In this document: piece by piece, positions 34,795-45,271 of the stretch | Layout of the letters: each line of letters opens with the position of its first letter | Position numbering within the stretch: the first letter of the stretch is position 1 | DNA from: Paenibacillus kribbensis | Lineage (GTDB): Bacteria > Bacillota > Bacilli > Paenibacillales > Paenibacillaceae | DNA length: 64,000 nucleotides | NCBI RefSeq assembly: GCF_002240415.1 | Contig: NZ_CP020028.1 | Span: 3,435,501-3,499,500, forward strand | Reading direction: 5' to 3' | Translations under genes and position numbers: made by a program | Notes under the pieces: model-generated | What the model was told of the DNA's origin: nothing | The model's database searches: none | Seen by the model: the letters and a program-made list of their open reading frames with translations, nothing else

Positions 34795-34990
34795 GATGCA
34801 TAAAATGTTAAATTTTTCAGGTTTTTTTCGAGAAAACGAGCTTTTTTTTAGCACTTTACACCTGTAAAAGATTACACGTCCTACTTTTGGAATAGACAGA
34901 AAAATCATCAACTTAACTTTTAACTAGGTCTATTTAACGGTGCAAGATAGTGTTATTCTGGACCACACACCCTATTTTTAGAAACCCTAT

Positions 34991-36391
34991 TCATAAAATA
35001 TACTGACTAAGGTCCCTGTTTTGGGCAATATCACCCAGCTTCTCACGAACATATTCAGGCGTAATGATCATACGATCCAATGTAAGCTCAGGAGCTTCGA
35101 AGGATAAATCCTCCAGCAGCTTTTCTAAAATAGTATGCAAACGGCGCGCGCCGATATTTTCCGTGTTTCGATTTACGGACTCGGCAATGCTGGCAATCTC
35201 ACGGATCGCATCCGCTGAAAATTCAACTTCGATCTCTTCAGTGCGGAGCAGATCCGTATATTGCTTGGTCAGCGCATTTTTAGGCTCCGTCAATATCGAT
35301 ACAAACTCATCCAGGGTCAAACTGCTCAGCTCTACACGGATGGGAAAACGGCCTTGAAGTTCAGGGATAAGGTCAGACGGCTTGGCGACATGAAAGGCCC
35401 CTGCAGCAATAAACAGAATGTAATCCGTTCTTACCGGACCATATTTGGTCATAATGGTAGAGCCCTCGACAATAGGCAAAATGTCACGCTGGACGCCCTC
35501 TCTGGAAACGTCAGGACCATTCCCCTTGCCCTGGCTGGCAATCTTATCTATTTCATCGATGAAAATAATACCGGACTGTTCAGCACGTTTCACAGACTCC
35601 TGAATTACATCATCCATGTCGATCAGCTTGGCGGCCTCATCCTGAATCAGAACCTTACGGGCCTCCTTCACGGATAACTTGCGCTTTTTAGTCCGCTTGG
35701 GCAGAAAACTTCCGAACATCTCCTGCATATTCATACCCATTTGTTCATTTCCTTGCCCGGCAAACATATCGAGCATATTGGGTGCGGTATCCTCCACATC
35801 AATCTCTATGATCTCATCCTCAAGCTTACCGGACAGCAAATCAAATTTGACCTTGCGTCTTTTCTCCGTCAAGGAAGCGTCCTGTTGTGGTTGTTCTTCT
35901 TCTACCGCAGCACCCGGGTTGTTACCGAACAGCATTTCAAAGGGATTACGCTGCGATTTGCCCGACTTCTCCGCAGGTACAAGAATGTTGACAATCCGTT
36001 CATTGGCCATGTCCTCCGCTTTGTCCTTCACATTCTCTGTTCGCTCCGCCTTCACGATGCGTATGGAGGTTTCCATCAGATCACGTACCATGGACTCCAC
36101 ATCACGACCAACGTAGCCCACTTCTGTGAATTTGGTCGCTTCAATCTTGACAAAAGGAGCCCCCACAAGCCGTGCAAGTCTACGCGCAATTTCCGTTTTA
36201 CCCACACCTGTCGGCCCGATCATCAAAATATTTTTAGGCACAATCTCATCCCGGACATCATCCGGCAACTTACTGCGACGATAACGGTTGCGCAAGGCAA
36301 CAGCAACAGATTTTTTAGCCTGCTTTTGTCCGACAATATACTTATCCAGCTCGGATACAATTTGTCTGGGCGTCAACGATTGATTCTTCAT
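34991..36391 (-). CDS. hslU: HslU (ClpY) ATPase of the HslVU protease
   Basis: AAA+ unfoldase that feeds substrates to HslV. Walker A GPTGVGKT (residues 59-66), Walker [12 protein letters not shown], sensor and the HslU C-terminus ([14 protein letters not shown]) are present, with an acidic I-domain insertion (about 125-240). The start is the ATG at 36391 ([16 protein letters not shown]), 7 nt after GTGGAGGA; five upstream codons are unsupported. The length of 466 aa equals B. subtilis ClpY. It lies 36 nt after hslV. Confidence 0.96.
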   Translation of the reverse strand: MKNQSLTPRQIVSELDKYIVGQKQAKKSVAVALRNRYRRSKLPDDVRDEIVPKNILMIGPTGVGKTEIARRLARLVGAPFVKIEATKFTEVGYVGRDVESMVRDLMETSIRIVKAERTENVKDKAEDMANERIVNILVPAEKSGKSQRNPFEMLFGNNPGAAVEEEQPQQDASLTEKRRKVKFDLLSGKLEDEIIEIDVEDTAPNMLDMFAGQGNEQMGMNMQEMFGSFLPKRTKKRKLSVKEARKVLIQDEAAKLIDMDDVIQESVKRAEQSGIIFIDEIDKIASQGKGNGPDVSREGVQRDILPIVEGSTIMTKYGPVRTDYILFIAAGAFHVAKPSDLIPELQGRFPIRVELSSLTLDEFVSILTEPKNALTKQYTDLLRTEEIEVEFSADAIREIASIAESVNRNTENIGARRLHTILEKLLEDLSFEAPELTLDRMIITPEYVREKLGDIAQNRDLSQYIL

Positions 36392-36427
36392 TTTGCATTC
36401 CTCCACCCTTGAATACTCAGAGCCGAT

Positions 36428-36970
36428 TTACAGTTCTTCCACGATAATCTGATTGTTTGTATACACGCATATTTCTGAAGCGACCTCTAAAGCTTCCCGC
36501 GCCATATCCTTTGCATCCATATCAGTTCCATGACGTTTGAACGCTCGAGCAGCCGCCAATGCAAAATTACCACCTGAGCCAATCGCAAGTACATCATCGT
36601 CTGGCTCGATAATTTCCCCGCCTCCGGAAATGAGTAGCATGCCGGAGGTATCCATCACAATCATTAGCGCCTCCAGCTTGCGCAGAATACGATCCTGTCG
36701 CCAGTCCTTGGCCAGTTCTACGGCAGCCCGTTGCAGATTGCCGTGATGTTCCTCCAGCTTGCTTTCAAACTTTTCAAATAATGTGATGGCATCAGCCACC
36801 GAACCCGCAAATCCCGCAACGACTTGCCCACGATACAATCTACGTACTTTTTTAGCAGTTTGCTTCATAACAACACTGTTGCCGAACGTTACCTGTCCAT
36901 CACCCGCAATAGCTCCTTTGCCATTGTGGCGTACAGCGCAGATGGTGGTAGCATGAAAGGACATATCCAT
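36428..36970 (-). CDS. hslV: HslV (ClpQ) peptidase of the HslVU protease
   Basis: Proteasome-like peptidase of 180 aa. Core motifs: [55 protein letters not shown]. The chosen ATG at 36970 gives [10 protein letters not shown], 8 nt after AAGGAGG. A second ATG at 36964 would give MSFHATTI, which leaves Ser as N-terminal residue after Met removal, as described for B. subtilis ClpQ. Which start is used decides whether an N-terminal nucleophile can form without proteolysis. It follows trmFO and precedes hslU. Confidence 0.95.
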   Translation of the reverse strand: MDMSFHATTICAVRHNGKGAIAGDGQVTFGNSVVMKQTAKKVRRLYRGQVVAGFAGSVADAITLFEKFESKLEEHHGNLQRAAVELAKDWRQDRILRKLEALMIVMDTSGMLLISGGGEIIEPDDDVLAIGSGGNFALAAARAFKRHGTDMDAKDMAREALEVASEICVYTNNQIIVEEL

Positions 36971-36996
36971 AACGCGCTCCTCCTTTTCCTTCATCC

Positions 36997-38337
36997 TTAT
37001 GCCTGTACTTCAGCTGTCATAACTCCTGTTTCATCGATGTAACGACGCAAGCTTTCCAGTGCGCGATTCGCGAGCGCTTCGTTCTTTTCCTTCTTATTGC
37101 GGATCCGCTTCTCCAGCTTTGGCAGCAGACCGAAGTTTGCATTCATCGGCTGAAAATGCTTGAAATCCGCGGTCGTAATATACCGCGCCATACTGCCTAG
37201 TGTCGTTTCCGCAGGGAATACAAACAATTCCTGTCCCTGCGCCGCACGCGCCGCATTCATTCCCGCAAGCAAGCCTGAAGCTGCTGATTCCACATACCCC
37301 TCTACGCCGGTCATTTGCCCAGCAAAGAACAAATTGCTTCTCCCCTTGAATTGATAGGTTGGTTGAAGCTGCTGAGGAGAATTAATAAAGGTATTACGAT
37401 GCATCACACCATAACGTACAAACTCTGCCTTTTCGAGACCCGGTATCATAGAAAATACACGCTTTTGCTCCCCCCATTTGAGGTGAGTCTGGAAGCCAAC
37501 CAGATTATACAGCGTGCCTGCAGCATTATCTTGACGAAGCTGAACAACTGCATACGGCAGCTCGCCTGTATGTGGATTTACTAACCCAACTGGCTTCATG
37601 GGTCCGAACAATGCAGTCTGTTTCCCACGCTGCATCATCACTTCGATAGGCATACAGCCCTCGAAATAGATTTCTTTTTCAAATTCCTTAACTTGTGCCA
37701 CCTCGGCCGTAATCAAGGCCTCATAAAAAGCGTCAAATTCCGCTTCATTCATCGGACAATTCAAGTAAGCCGCTTCTCCCTTATCATAACGGGAGGCCAG
37801 GTACACCTTGCTCATGTCAATGGAGTCCTTTTCAACAATCGGGGCTGCAGCATCGTAAAAGTAAAAATACTCCTCTCCCATCAGCGATTTAATCTGTTCT
37901 GACAAAGCCGGAGAAGTTAAGGGCCCTGTTGCAATGACCACAATGCCATCCTGTGGAATTTCCTGAAGCTCTTCATTCACGACCTCAATCAGCGGATGCT
38001 GATGAAGTGTATCTGTAATATGGCCGGAAAATCCGTCACGATCCACTGCCAACGCACCGCCAGCTGGAACAGCATGACGATCTGCTGCGCTCAAAATCAA
38101 GGAATTCAGCATTCTCATTTCTTCCTTCAGCACGCCCACTGCATTTGTTAGACCGTTTGCTCGCAAGGAATTACTGCACACCAGTTCAGCAAATTTATCT
38201 GTATGATGTGCCGGTGTTTTTACTACCGGCCTCATTTCATATAACTTGACAGGTACTCCACGGCTTGCAATTTGCCAGGCAGCTTCGCTGCCCGCCAAAC
38301 CTGCTCCGATGACCGTTACCTTTTGCATTTCACTCAC
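36997..38337 (-). CDS. trmFO: tRNA U54 methyltransferase TrmFO (FADH2/folate-dependent)
   Basis: Uses methylene-THF and FAD to form ribothymidine at position 54 of tRNA. The FAD Rossmann motif [13 protein letters not shown] is at the N-terminus, followed by [17 protein letters not shown] (catalytic Cys region), ATGPLTS and the C-terminal [16 protein letters not shown]. The length is 446 aa. The start is GTG at 38337 with GGGGGA about 8 nt upstream. It follows topA by 27 nt. In B. subtilis codV lies between this gene and clpQ; here hslV follows directly. Confidence 0.96.
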   Translation of the reverse strand: MSEMQKVTVIGAGLAGSEAAWQIASRGVPVKLYEMRPVVKTPAHHTDKFAELVCSNSLRANGLTNAVGVLKEEMRMLNSLILSAADRHAVPAGGALAVDRDGFSGHITDTLHQHPLIEVVNEELQEIPQDGIVVIATGPLTSPALSEQIKSLMGEEYFYFYDAAAPIVEKDSIDMSKVYLASRYDKGEAAYLNCPMNEAEFDAFYEALITAEVAQVKEFEKEIYFEGCMPIEVMMQRGKQTALFGPMKPVGLVNPHTGELPYAVVQLRQDNAAGTLYNLVGFQTHLKWGEQKRVFSMIPGLEKAEFVRYGVMHRNTFINSPQQLQPTYQFKGRSNLFFAGQMTGVEGYVESAASGLLAGMNAARAAQGQELFVFPAETTLGSMARYITTADFKHFQPMNANFGLLPKLEKRIRNKKEKNEALANRALESLRRYIDETGVMTAEVQA

Positions 38338-38364
38338 GTATAAATCCCCCTGCTATTGTTGTTC

Positions 38365-40467
38365 TTATGAAGTCTCTACACCCTCATCGCTCTCTTCCAG
38401 CATTTCGCTGTGATCACAGACGGTACAATTGAGCTTCGTTCCCTGTTTTGTTCGTTTTTCGACCATTAGACCGCTACAGCTTGGACAAGGCTTAATGGAC
38501 GGTTTATCCCAAGATACAAAATCGCATTCCGGGTAGCGGTCACAACCGTAGAAGACACGTCCTTTTTTACTCCGTCGTTCGACGACATGACCCTCACCGC
38601 ATGTAGGACAAGTGATCCCGATATCCTTGACAATTGGCTTAGTGTTGCGGCAATCCGGGAAGGCAGAGCAGGCCAGAAATTTACCAAAGCGACCTAGCTT
38701 ATACACCATTGGGCTGCCACATTTATCACAGATGACATCAGACACTTCATCCTTGATCTCAATTTCCTTCATTTCTTCCTCTGCCACTTCCAGACGCTTC
38801 TCAAATGACTCGTAAAAGTCACTTAAGACTTTAACCCAATTTCCTTCTCCATCTTCTACATGGTCAAGATCATCTTCCATATTGGCAGTAAACTCCACAT
38901 TCAGAATCTCAGGAAAGAACTCCTCCATTTGTTCAATGACCAATTCTCCCAGCTCTGTAGGGAAGAACTTCTTTTCCTCAATGGCGACGTAACCACGCTT
39001 CTGAATGGTCTCCAGCGTAGGAGCATACGTACTCGGGCGCCCTATACCCAATTCTTCCAGCGTTTTGACCAGTCTTGCTTCTGTATAACGAGGAGGCGGT
39101 TGTGTAAAATGCTGCTTTGGTTCAACCGATTCTTTTTTCAGCTTATCGCCCGGTTGAAGTGGCGGCAGCAGCTTATCTTCTTCGGTTTTACCGTCGTCAT
39201 TCCCCTCCACATACACTTTCATAAAGCCTGGAAAACGAACTTTAGAACCGGCTGCGCGGAAAATCGTCTCACCTGCTTCAATATCAACGGACAGGGTATC
39301 CATAATAGCGGAAGCCATCTGGCTCGCCATAAAACGTTCCCATACCAGTTTGTACAACCGGAACTGATCCCGGCTCATAAACGGCTTAACGGTTTCTGGA
39401 TCACGCAAGGCAGAGGTTGGACGAATCGCTTCATGTGCATCCTGAGCATTGGCCGATTTTTTGGAATACTGACGAGGACTTTCAGGTACAAAATCTTCGC
39501 CATATTTTTGAATGATAATTTCCTTTGCTTCCTCTTGAGCCGAAGCGGCGATCCGTGTGGAATCCGTACGCATATACGTAATTAGACCCACGGTCCCTTC
39601 CTTGCCTAAATCCACGCCCTCATATAGCTGCTGAGCTACAGACATCGTTTTGGATGCACGGAAGTTGAGCTTCCGAGCTGCCTCTTGCTGTAAGGAACTT
39701 GTTGTAAATGGTGGAGAAGGATTGCGAAGACGCTCTTTCTCCTTCACATCTTGTACCTTGTAAGACGATTTGCCAATCGCCTTCAATACTTCCTGCACGT
39801 CTGCTTCACTGGAAAGCTCTTTCTTTTCGCCGCGCAGCTTGTGGAATTTCGCTTCAAAGGTGCTATCCTTAATAGCTAGCTTGGCTGTAATCGTCCAGTA
39901 TTCTTCCGGTACAAACTCACTGATCTCGGTCTCCCGATCCAAAATAATTTTCACCGCAACGGACTGCACGCGACCTGCGGACAGACCTTTTTTTACCTTT
40001 TTCCACAGAAGCGGACTGATTTTGTAGCCAACAAGCCGATCAAGTATGCGTCTGGCCTGTTGGGCATTGACCAGATCCATATTGATTTTGCGTGGTGTTT
40101 TAAAAGCATCCTTAACAGCCTGCTTCGTAATTTCATTAAATACAACACGGCAATCTGCTGTATCATCCAGTTCCAGCGCATGTGCCAGATGCCAAGCAAT
40201 AGCCTCGCCTTCGCGATCCGGGTCAGCCGCCAGATATACTTTTTTTACTTTTTTCCGGGCATCCTTTAATTCTTTTAGAATTGAGCCTTTACCTCGAATG
40301 GTAATGTATTTGGGATTAAAATCATTTTCGACCTCTACGCCGATCTGACTCTTCGGTAAATCCCTGATATGACCCATGGAAGCCTTGACGATATATTTGC
40401 TGCCTAAGTATTTGCCGATCGTCTTCGCCTTGGAAGGCGATTCCACGATGACGAGTGAATCCGCCAT
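38365..40467 (-). CDS. topA: DNA topoisomerase I
   Basis: Relaxes negative supercoils. Toprim domain at the N-terminus ([17 protein letters not shown] and [15 protein letters not shown]), active-site Tyr in [13 protein letters not shown], and three C-terminal zinc ribbons ([65 protein letters not shown]). The length of 700 aa is normal for Bacilli. It is preceded by the 200-bp palindrome at 40509-40710, which ends about 40 nt before its start codon. Confidence 0.97.
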   Translation of the reverse strand: MADSLVIVESPSKAKTIGKYLGSKYIVKASMGHIRDLPKSQIGVEVENDFNPKYITIRGKGSILKELKDARKKVKKVYLAADPDREGEAIAWHLAHALELDDTADCRVVFNEITKQAVKDAFKTPRKINMDLVNAQQARRILDRLVGYKISPLLWKKVKKGLSAGRVQSVAVKIILDRETEISEFVPEEYWTITAKLAIKDSTFEAKFHKLRGEKKELSSEADVQEVLKAIGKSSYKVQDVKEKERLRNPSPPFTTSSLQQEAARKLNFRASKTMSVAQQLYEGVDLGKEGTVGLITYMRTDSTRIAASAQEEAKEIIIQKYGEDFVPESPRQYSKKSANAQDAHEAIRPTSALRDPETVKPFMSRDQFRLYKLVWERFMASQMASAIMDTLSVDIEAGETIFRAAGSKVRFPGFMKVYVEGNDDGKTEEDKLLPPLQPGDKLKKESVEPKQHFTQPPPRYTEARLVKTLEELGIGRPSTYAPTLETIQKRGYVAIEEKKFFPTELGELVIEQMEEFFPEILNVEFTANMEDDLDHVEDGEGNWVKVLSDFYESFEKRLEVAEEEMKEIEIKDEVSDVICDKCGSPMVYKLGRFGKFLACSAFPDCRNTKPIVKDIGITCPTCGEGHVVERRSKKGRVFYGCDRYPECDFVSWDKPSIKPCPSCSGLMVEKRTKQGTKLNCTVCDHSEMLEESDEGVETS

Positions 40468-40508
40468 AGGCTCTTCCTCCTCTCGATTGCATACATGAAT
40501 ATGATAGT

Positions 40509-40710
40509 CTTCCTGAAATGTGGTGAGCTATAGCGCGAGACGCTCCACAATGGATTTGATTCTACAATCGCTGTTGTAACGGAATTCTTAGATTTTATAA
40601 AACCTTCGATAAGGTTAGAATTCCATTACAAAGGCGAACGCTATCGCTTTTCCGAATTCAAATCCCTTGCTGCGCTACTGCGAGCTATAAAGTCAACACA
40701 TTTCAGGAAG
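40509..40710. repeat. 202-bp imperfect palindrome between dprA and topA
   Basis: The outer ends CTTCCTGAAATGTG and CACATTTCAGGAAG are exact inverted copies, and pairing continues inward with interruptions: TAGC/GCTA, GGATTTGA against TCAAATCC, GGAATTCT against AGAATTCC, and a final AACCTT-CGAT-AAGGTT hairpin centred at 40608. The whole element can fold into one long hairpin on either strand. It resembles a MITE-like or REP-like intergenic repeat, but no target-site duplication is visible. It would also lie in any dprA-topA read-through transcript. The rest of the 366-nt gap holds only a short direct repeat (ACTTTGC twice, near 40800). Confidence 0.85.
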
Positions 40711-40833
40711 TGGGGAGGGAATAGGAATCCGCAGTGCGAATGAATATCCTACTTCCCTTCACCTGATGTTTAAAATTGAATTTGTGCAATTACTAACTAA
40801 AGACTTTGCCTAAGGACTTTGCAAAAACAACTA

Positions 40834-41952
40834 CTAAATAAGCTTGTATTTTGTGCCCGCCAGCTGGGCGATCCTTTTTTTTATGATTAACGATAACAGA
40901 ACTGCGTGTAAAAGTCCAAAATCCCATGCAGTGGCTTCAAGCAGTTCATCCAAAGTCAGGGTCCCCTGCTCCAGTAACAGCACAATACGATTCTCCTCGG
41001 AAGTTTCACTTTCTGGCGCTTTCAAGACCTCCCTTACATCGCGACCCTGCTCTCTATTGTATGAAGAAACATCCCTTGTACGCAAATCAGTTGCATACTC
41101 TTCAATAATATCCGAAGCTTCAGTGACCGTTTTGGCTCCTTGCTTAATCAGACTGAGCGTACCTCTACTCTTAGGTGACGTAATCGGTCCGGGAACAGCA
41201 AACACATCTCGATTTGCCTCCATTGCAGCATCAGCTGTAATGAGAGAGCCACTTCTTGCATCTGCTTCGACGACAAGCGTTCCCTTCGTCAAGCCGGCAA
41301 TAATCCGGTTACGCTGCGGAAACATTCCTGGATGAGATCTCGTGCCTGGTGGATACTCCGATACGATCAAGCCTCTGCTTGCCATCTCTGCAAATAAAGA
41401 CGCATTTTGAGGCGGATAAATTTGATCAATCGCGGTTCCGAGCACACCAATTGTGTTTCCTCCCTGGCGCAGCGCTGCTTCATGGCAAATACTGTCGATT
41501 CCTCTTGCCAATCCACTAACCACCGTAATCCCAGCACGACATAATCCCTCTGTTAGTATCTCCGCTGCTCTGCGTCCATACGCAGTGGGAACGCGAGTTC
41601 CTACCATGGCTACAGCGCATGTATGCAAAAGTGATTTATCCCCTTTTGTATAGATTACCCAAGGAGGATCAACTGTTTCCTTCATTAATAGGGGATAATC
41701 CTCGTCTACATAAGTTATCGTTCCAATATCACCGGATTGAGCTCGCTGATATCGTTCATGAACCCATTCTTCGTTGTAACACTGTGCCGCTAGGCGAGCC
41801 TGAGCAGAACTTAATCCAATCTCCATCCATTTCTGCTCACTAAAATGCAGCAGCTCGTGCAGTCGATAATCACTCGACCAAATACGCTGAATGGTCTTTC
41901 TTCCGATTCCCTCTAATTCATGTAAACCTAACAAAAGCCATCTTTCTTCCAA
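40834..41952 (-). CDS. dprA: DNA processing protein DprA
   Basis: Binds incoming single-stranded DNA and loads RecA during transformation. The Rossmann-like core shows VAMVGTRVPTAYGRRAAE, GLARGIDSICHEAALR, GVLGTAIDQIYPP, SEYPPG, FPQRNRIIAGLT and EADARSGSLITA. A C-terminal winged-helix-like domain follows (LTLDELLEATAWDFGLLHAVLLSL). The 372 aa length and the N-terminal HhH-like segment (LHELEGIGRKTIQRI) are typical. The start is TTG at 41952 behind GGGGGAAC. It lies downstream of the sucCD terminator, so it probably has its own promoter in 41953-42050, which I could not identify. Confidence 0.95.
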   Translation of the reverse strand: MEERWLLLGLHELEGIGRKTIQRIWSSDYRLHELLHFSEQKWMEIGLSSAQARLAAQCYNEEWVHERYQRAQSGDIGTITYVDEDYPLLMKETVDPPWVIYTKGDKSLLHTCAVAMVGTRVPTAYGRRAAEILTEGLCRAGITVVSGLARGIDSICHEAALRQGGNTIGVLGTAIDQIYPPQNASLFAEMASRGLIVSEYPPGTRSHPGMFPQRNRIIAGLTKGTLVVEADARSGSLITADAAMEANRDVFAVPGPITSPKSRGTLSLIKQGAKTVTEASDIIEEYATDLRTRDVSSYNREQGRDVREVLKAPESETSEENRIVLLLEQGTLTLDELLEATAWDFGLLHAVLLSLIIKKRIAQLAGTKYKLI

Positions 41953-42049
41953 ACTGCGGTTCCCCCATTCACGGGAAGAGTAAACCCTCCCTTATTTTGT
42001 GGCACATTGCACTATTTTGCAAGCGTTTCCCTGACAAACCTGTCTCAAC

Positions 42050-42102
42050 GCAAAAAAAGCAACCTTTTCATCCCCTGTTACAGAAGATAAAAAGGTTGCT
42101 TA
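42050..42102 (-). terminator. Terminator of sucCD
   Basis: Minus-strand 12-bp stem AAGCAACCTTTT/AAAAGGTTGCTT with a loop of about 21 nt, followed by TTTTTTTG, about 80 nt after the sucD stop. Confidence 0.85.
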
Positions 42103-42179
42103 CCTTTCTTTCATTATACACTAAAAGGCAGCAAATTTCGATTTAATTTACAGCCTGTATATTAATGTAGAAACACGAC

Positions 42180-43109
42180 TTAATGTGTCGTACACAAATT
42201 CAGAATACCGCGTTCCTCCAGCACACTCACCAGCGTCGAGCCCATTTCGGAAGGAGTCGGTGCTACCTTGATCCCGCAGGCTTCAAGCGTAGCAATTTTC
42301 TCCTTGGCTGTCCCTTTTCCACCGGAAATAATGGCGCCTGCGTGCCCCATTCGTTTGCCTGCAGGTGCAGTCACACCGCCGATAAAACCAACCACCGGCT
42401 TGGTCATATGATCCCGAATCCACTCGGCAGCTTCCTCCTCGGCTGTACCACCGATTTCCCCGATCATAATAACAGCGTGAGTTTTGGGGTCCTCATTGAA
42501 GCGCCGCAAAATATCAATGAATTCCGAGCCTTTAACAGGATCACCGCCAATACCGACCGCAGAAGATTGTCCTATGCCCCGGGTTGTCAGCTGATGCACT
42601 GCCTCATAGGTCAACGTACCACTACGTGACACAACACCTACATGACCTGGCAAATGAATGTAACCAGGCATGATGCCGATTTTACACTCACCCGGCGTAA
42701 TAACACCCGGACAGTTCGGACCGATCAGAACCGTCTTTTTACCTTCCATAAAACGTTTGACCTTGATCATATCCAGCACCGGAATACCCTCGGTAATACA
42801 AATTACGAGGTCTAACTCCGCATCCACAGCTTCCAAAATGGAATCCGCTGCAAAAGCCGGCGGCACGTAAATCACGCTTGCTGTTGCACCCGTAGCTTCT
42901 TTTGCTTCACTCACCGTGTTAAACACCGGCAGCTTAACCTGTTGTCCGTTCTCCAGCGTAATTTCCACCTCTGTGCCGCCTTTGCCCGGAGAGGTGCCTC
43001 CTACCATTTGTGTGCCGTAATCAAGCGCACCCTTGGCGTGAAACAACGCCGTTTTTCCCGTAATCCCCTGTGTAATCACCTTTGTATGCTTATCGACCAA
43101 AATACTCAC
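42180..43109 (-). CDS. sucD: Succinyl-CoA synthetase alpha subunit
   Basis: ADP/GDP-forming succinyl-CoA ligase alpha chain of the TCA cycle. CoA-binding Rossmann start ([19 protein letters not shown]), [32 protein letters not shown], and the phospho-His region [14 protein letters not shown] are present. I chose the GTG at 43109 ([15 protein letters not shown]), because GGATGTG lies 6 nt upstream and family proteins begin here. A GTG three codons upstream overlaps that site. The length is 309 aa. It forms an operon with sucC (49-nt gap). Confidence 0.96.
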   Translation of the reverse strand: MSILVDKHTKVITQGITGKTALFHAKGALDYGTQMVGGTSPGKGGTEVEITLENGQQVKLPVFNTVSEAKEATGATASVIYVPPAFAADSILEAVDAELDLVICITEGIPVLDMIKVKRFMEGKKTVLIGPNCPGVITPGECKIGIMPGYIHLPGHVGVVSRSGTLTYEAVHQLTTRGIGQSSAVGIGGDPVKGSEFIDILRRFNEDPKTHAVIMIGEIGGTAEEEAAEWIRDHMTKPVVGFIGGVTAPAGKRMGHAGAIISGGKGTAKEKIATLEACGIKVAPTPSEMGSTLVSVLEERGILNLCTTH

Positions 43110-43158
43110 GATCTTCACATCCCCTATCGTTTATTCGGCATATCGGAATGCAAACAGG

Positions 43159-44319
43159 CTATTGAACAAGTTCAACGATTTTTTGGGCGCCATCCGCCAT
43201 GGAATCGGCAGCCACGATATTTAACCCGGATTCCGCTAAAATCTGCTTGCCCAACTCGACATTCGTCCCTTCGAGACGGACAACAAGCGGACGAGTCAGC
43301 CCCAACTGCTTGGCAGCCTCCACAACGCCGTTCGCAATGATGTCACACTGCATAATCCCGCCGAAAATGTTCACGAAAATACCTTTTACCTTCGGATCGG
43401 CCAAAATGATTTTAAACGCTTCGGTCACCTTTTCCGTCGTCGCACCGCCCCCTACGTCCAGGAAGTTGGCCGGATCGCCACCGTAATATTTGATAATATC
43501 CATGGTTGCCATCGCCAAGCCTGCACCATTGACCATACAGCCAATATTTCCGTCGAGGGCAATATAGCTTAGATCGTATTTGGATGCCTCAATTTCCTTC
43601 TCGTCCTCTTCATCCAAATCGCGCAATTCCAAAATATCTTTGTGGCGGAACAACGCATTAGAATCAAAATTCAGTTTGGCATCCAGTGCCAGTACATTTC
43701 CATCACCTGTAACGACTAGGGGATTAATTTCTGCAATCGAACAGTCCTTGTCCACAAAAGCCTCGTACAACGCCAGCATAAATTTGACCGCTTTGTTTAC
43801 CTGCTCATTAGGAATGTTAATGTCATAAGCCAGCTTGCGAGCCTGATACACCTGAAGCCCAATCGCTGGATCAACGACCGCTTTAAAAATCTTCTCTGGA
43901 GTAGCCGCAGCTACCTCTTCGATTTCCGTACCGCCTTCTTCCGAGGCCATGATCACGATACGTCCGGTTGCACGATCTACAACAACGCCGACGTAATATT
44001 CTTTACGAATGTCGCAGCCTTCCTCTATCAAAAGGCGTTTGACTTCTTTACCTTCAGGTCCGGTCTGATGCGTCACCAGCACCTTTCCCAAAATTTCAGA
44101 GGCATAAGTTCGCACCTCTTCCAAGCCTTTGGCTACCTTCACGCCACCCGCTTTACCGCGTCCACCAGCATGAATTTGTGCTTTTACCACCGTAACAGCG
44201 CTTCCAAGCGATTCTGCCGCAGCAACGGCTTCCTCCACCGTATAGGCAACCTTACCGTTCGGTACAGCCACTCCGTACTGCTTTAATACTTCTTTACCCT
44301 GATATTCATGGATATTCAT
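43159..44319 (-). CDS. sucC: Succinyl-CoA synthetase beta subunit
   Basis: ATP-grasp beta chain, 386 aa, starting [20 protein letters not shown]. Nucleotide-binding and metal sites include [32 protein letters not shown], and [19 protein letters not shown], with the C-terminal [16 protein letters not shown] and [15 protein letters not shown]. It is first in the sucCD operon with a candidate promoter and catabolite-repression site upstream (44390-44417). Confidence 0.97.
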   Translation of the reverse strand: MNIHEYQGKEVLKQYGVAVPNGKVAYTVEEAVAAAESLGSAVTVVKAQIHAGGRGKAGGVKVAKGLEEVRTYASEILGKVLVTHQTGPEGKEVKRLLIEEGCDIRKEYYVGVVVDRATGRIVIMASEEGGTEIEEVAAATPEKIFKAVVDPAIGLQVYQARKLAYDINIPNEQVNKAVKFMLALYEAFVDKDCSIAEINPLVVTGDGNVLALDAKLNFDSNALFRHKDILELRDLDEEDEKEIEASKYDLSYIALDGNIGCMVNGAGLAMATMDIIKYYGGDPANFLDVGGGATTEKVTEAFKIILADPKVKGIFVNIFGGIMQCDIIANGVVEAAKQLGLTRPLVVRLEGTNVELGKQILAESGLNIVAADSMADGAQKIVELVQ

Positions 44320-44389
44320 TCTGGAATCCTCCTATCAACATGACTGCAACAAGGGCGGTTCACAAGGAAATCTATACTAAACCTACATC

Positions 44390-44417
44390 ATTGTAACATG
44401 TTTTTAAAACGCTTTCC
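44390..44417 (-). promoter_or_regulatory. Candidate sucCD promoter with overlapping cre-like site
   Basis: Minus strand: an extended -10 box TGTTACAAT (TACAAT at 44390-44395) lies about 70 nt upstream of sucC without a good -35. The sequence GGAAAGCGTTTTAA (44404-44417) matches the CcpA cre consensus TGWAARCGYTWWCA at 12 of 14 positions and covers the -35 region. CcpA repression of sucCD is therefore plausible but inferred. Confidence 0.45.
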
Positions 44418-44528
44418 TTATAATTTAACCTCATGAATTACAGTATTTTGATATCATTATCATTCCCAAAATCGAATGTTTGGATATTAATGGGTATTTA
44501 CTTTTGATACATTTTTATACAATGGTAC

Positions 44529-44580
44529 GCAAAAAAGCACCTCTCAGAATGGAGTTACAACCCACCACGAGAGGCACTTT
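44529..44580 (-). terminator. Terminator of ohrR
   Basis: Minus-strand stem AAGTGCCTCTC/GAGAGGTGCTT (two G-U pairs) followed by TTTTGCG after the closing TT. It lies about 75 nt after the ohrR stop, upstream of sucC. Confidence 0.75.
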
Positions 44581-44653
44581 ATGTCATCAGGCATTCTTTT
44601 TTCAGCCAAGAACGACTTGGGCAATCAGATTGTAGCGTAACTGAAAGTGCCTA

Positions 44654-45124
44654 TTATGATTTTTCAATCTTCACATTCGCTTGATGGACACGGTCCAGCA
44701 GATCATTGAACTGCAGCAGAAGCGAACCAAATTGATCTTGGGTCATACTCGTTTTTTCCTGAATACATCCTGGTACAGATAGAGCTTTTTCTCGTAATGC
44801 ACTTCCCTCTGTCGTCAGAGAAATCAGCACTTTGCGCTCATCCTGAGTCGAACGCTTGCGATCAATCAATCCGGCATTTTGCAATCTCTTTAATAGCGGA
44901 GTCAGTGTACCGGAATCCAGGTACAACGCTTCACCCAATTCCTTCACCGTACATTCTTCACGCTCCCAGAGCACGATTAGCACCAGGTACTGTGAATACG
45001 TCACACCAAGCTTATCAAGATAAGGCTGGTACAGCTTCGTAATCTCTCTCGAACACGCATATATGGCAAAACATAACTGGTTATCAAGTTTTAATGCTGC
45101 ACCTTCGTTATGACTATGGTCCAT
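44654..45124 (-). CDS. ohrR: MarR-family organic peroxide sensor OhrR
   Basis: Represses ohr until an organic hydroperoxide oxidises its sensor cysteine. Cys18 (LDNQLCFAIYA) aligns with B. subtilis Cys15, and Tyr32 and Tyr43 align with the Tyr29/Tyr40 that hydrogen-bond it. The winged helix is ECTVKELGEALYLDSGTLTPLLKRLQNAGLIDRKRS, read as consecutive segments. Extra cysteines at 24, 58 and near 120 could give disulfide (two-Cys) chemistry in place of the one-Cys mechanism. The length is 156 aa. It is divergent from ohr, with an operator between. Confidence 0.94.
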   Translation of the reverse strand: MDHSHNEGAALKLDNQLCFAIYACSREITKLYQPYLDKLGVTYSQYLVLIVLWEREECTVKELGEALYLDSGTLTPLLKRLQNAGLIDRKRSTQDERKVLISLTTEGSALREKALSVPGCIQEKTSMTQDQFGSLLLQFNDLLDRVHQANVKIEKS

Positions 45125-45217
45125 GTTGTCAGATCACCTACTTTCGTCACTATTTTAGCACATTATATAGCAAAATACATGCTAATTGCACAAAATACTT
45201 TACAAACAATAATTATT

Positions 45218-45250
45218 TTGTTAAATTAAATTGTATAAAATATAAATTGA
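45218..45250 (+). promoter_or_regulatory. ohr promoter overlapping OhrR operator
   Basis: -35 TTGTTA (45218-45223), 17-nt spacer and -10 TATAAA (45241-45246) sit 26 nt before the ohr start. Positions 45221-45250 match about 23 of 30 bases of the B. subtilis OhrR operator as I recall it (tandem AATTAAATTGTA-type units). Repressor bound here would cover the promoter, the known mechanism for ohr genes. Confidence 0.7.
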
Positions 45251-45271
45251 GCGAGAGGCAGTGATTGAATT

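Larger units (their letters stand above)
34583..34990 (-). other. AT-rich intergenic region upstream of the fla/che operon
   Basis: 408 nt between hslU and flgB with no supported gene. It holds a terminator at 34757-34794 and, downstream of it, about 170 nt of AT-rich sequence that must contain the fla/che promoter. A TATAAT hexamer (34668-34673, minus strand) is the best -10 candidate, but its -35 region (CTACTT) is poor. I find no convincing SigD box (TAAA-N15-GCCGATAT). B. subtilis has codY in this place; no trace of it is visible. Confidence 0.6.

Noticed and set aside
40703..40767. Second inverted repeat just outside the dprA-topA palindrome
   Set aside because: TCAGG-rich and CCTGA-rich arms pair only in short broken runs; it is not distinguishable from chance by eye.
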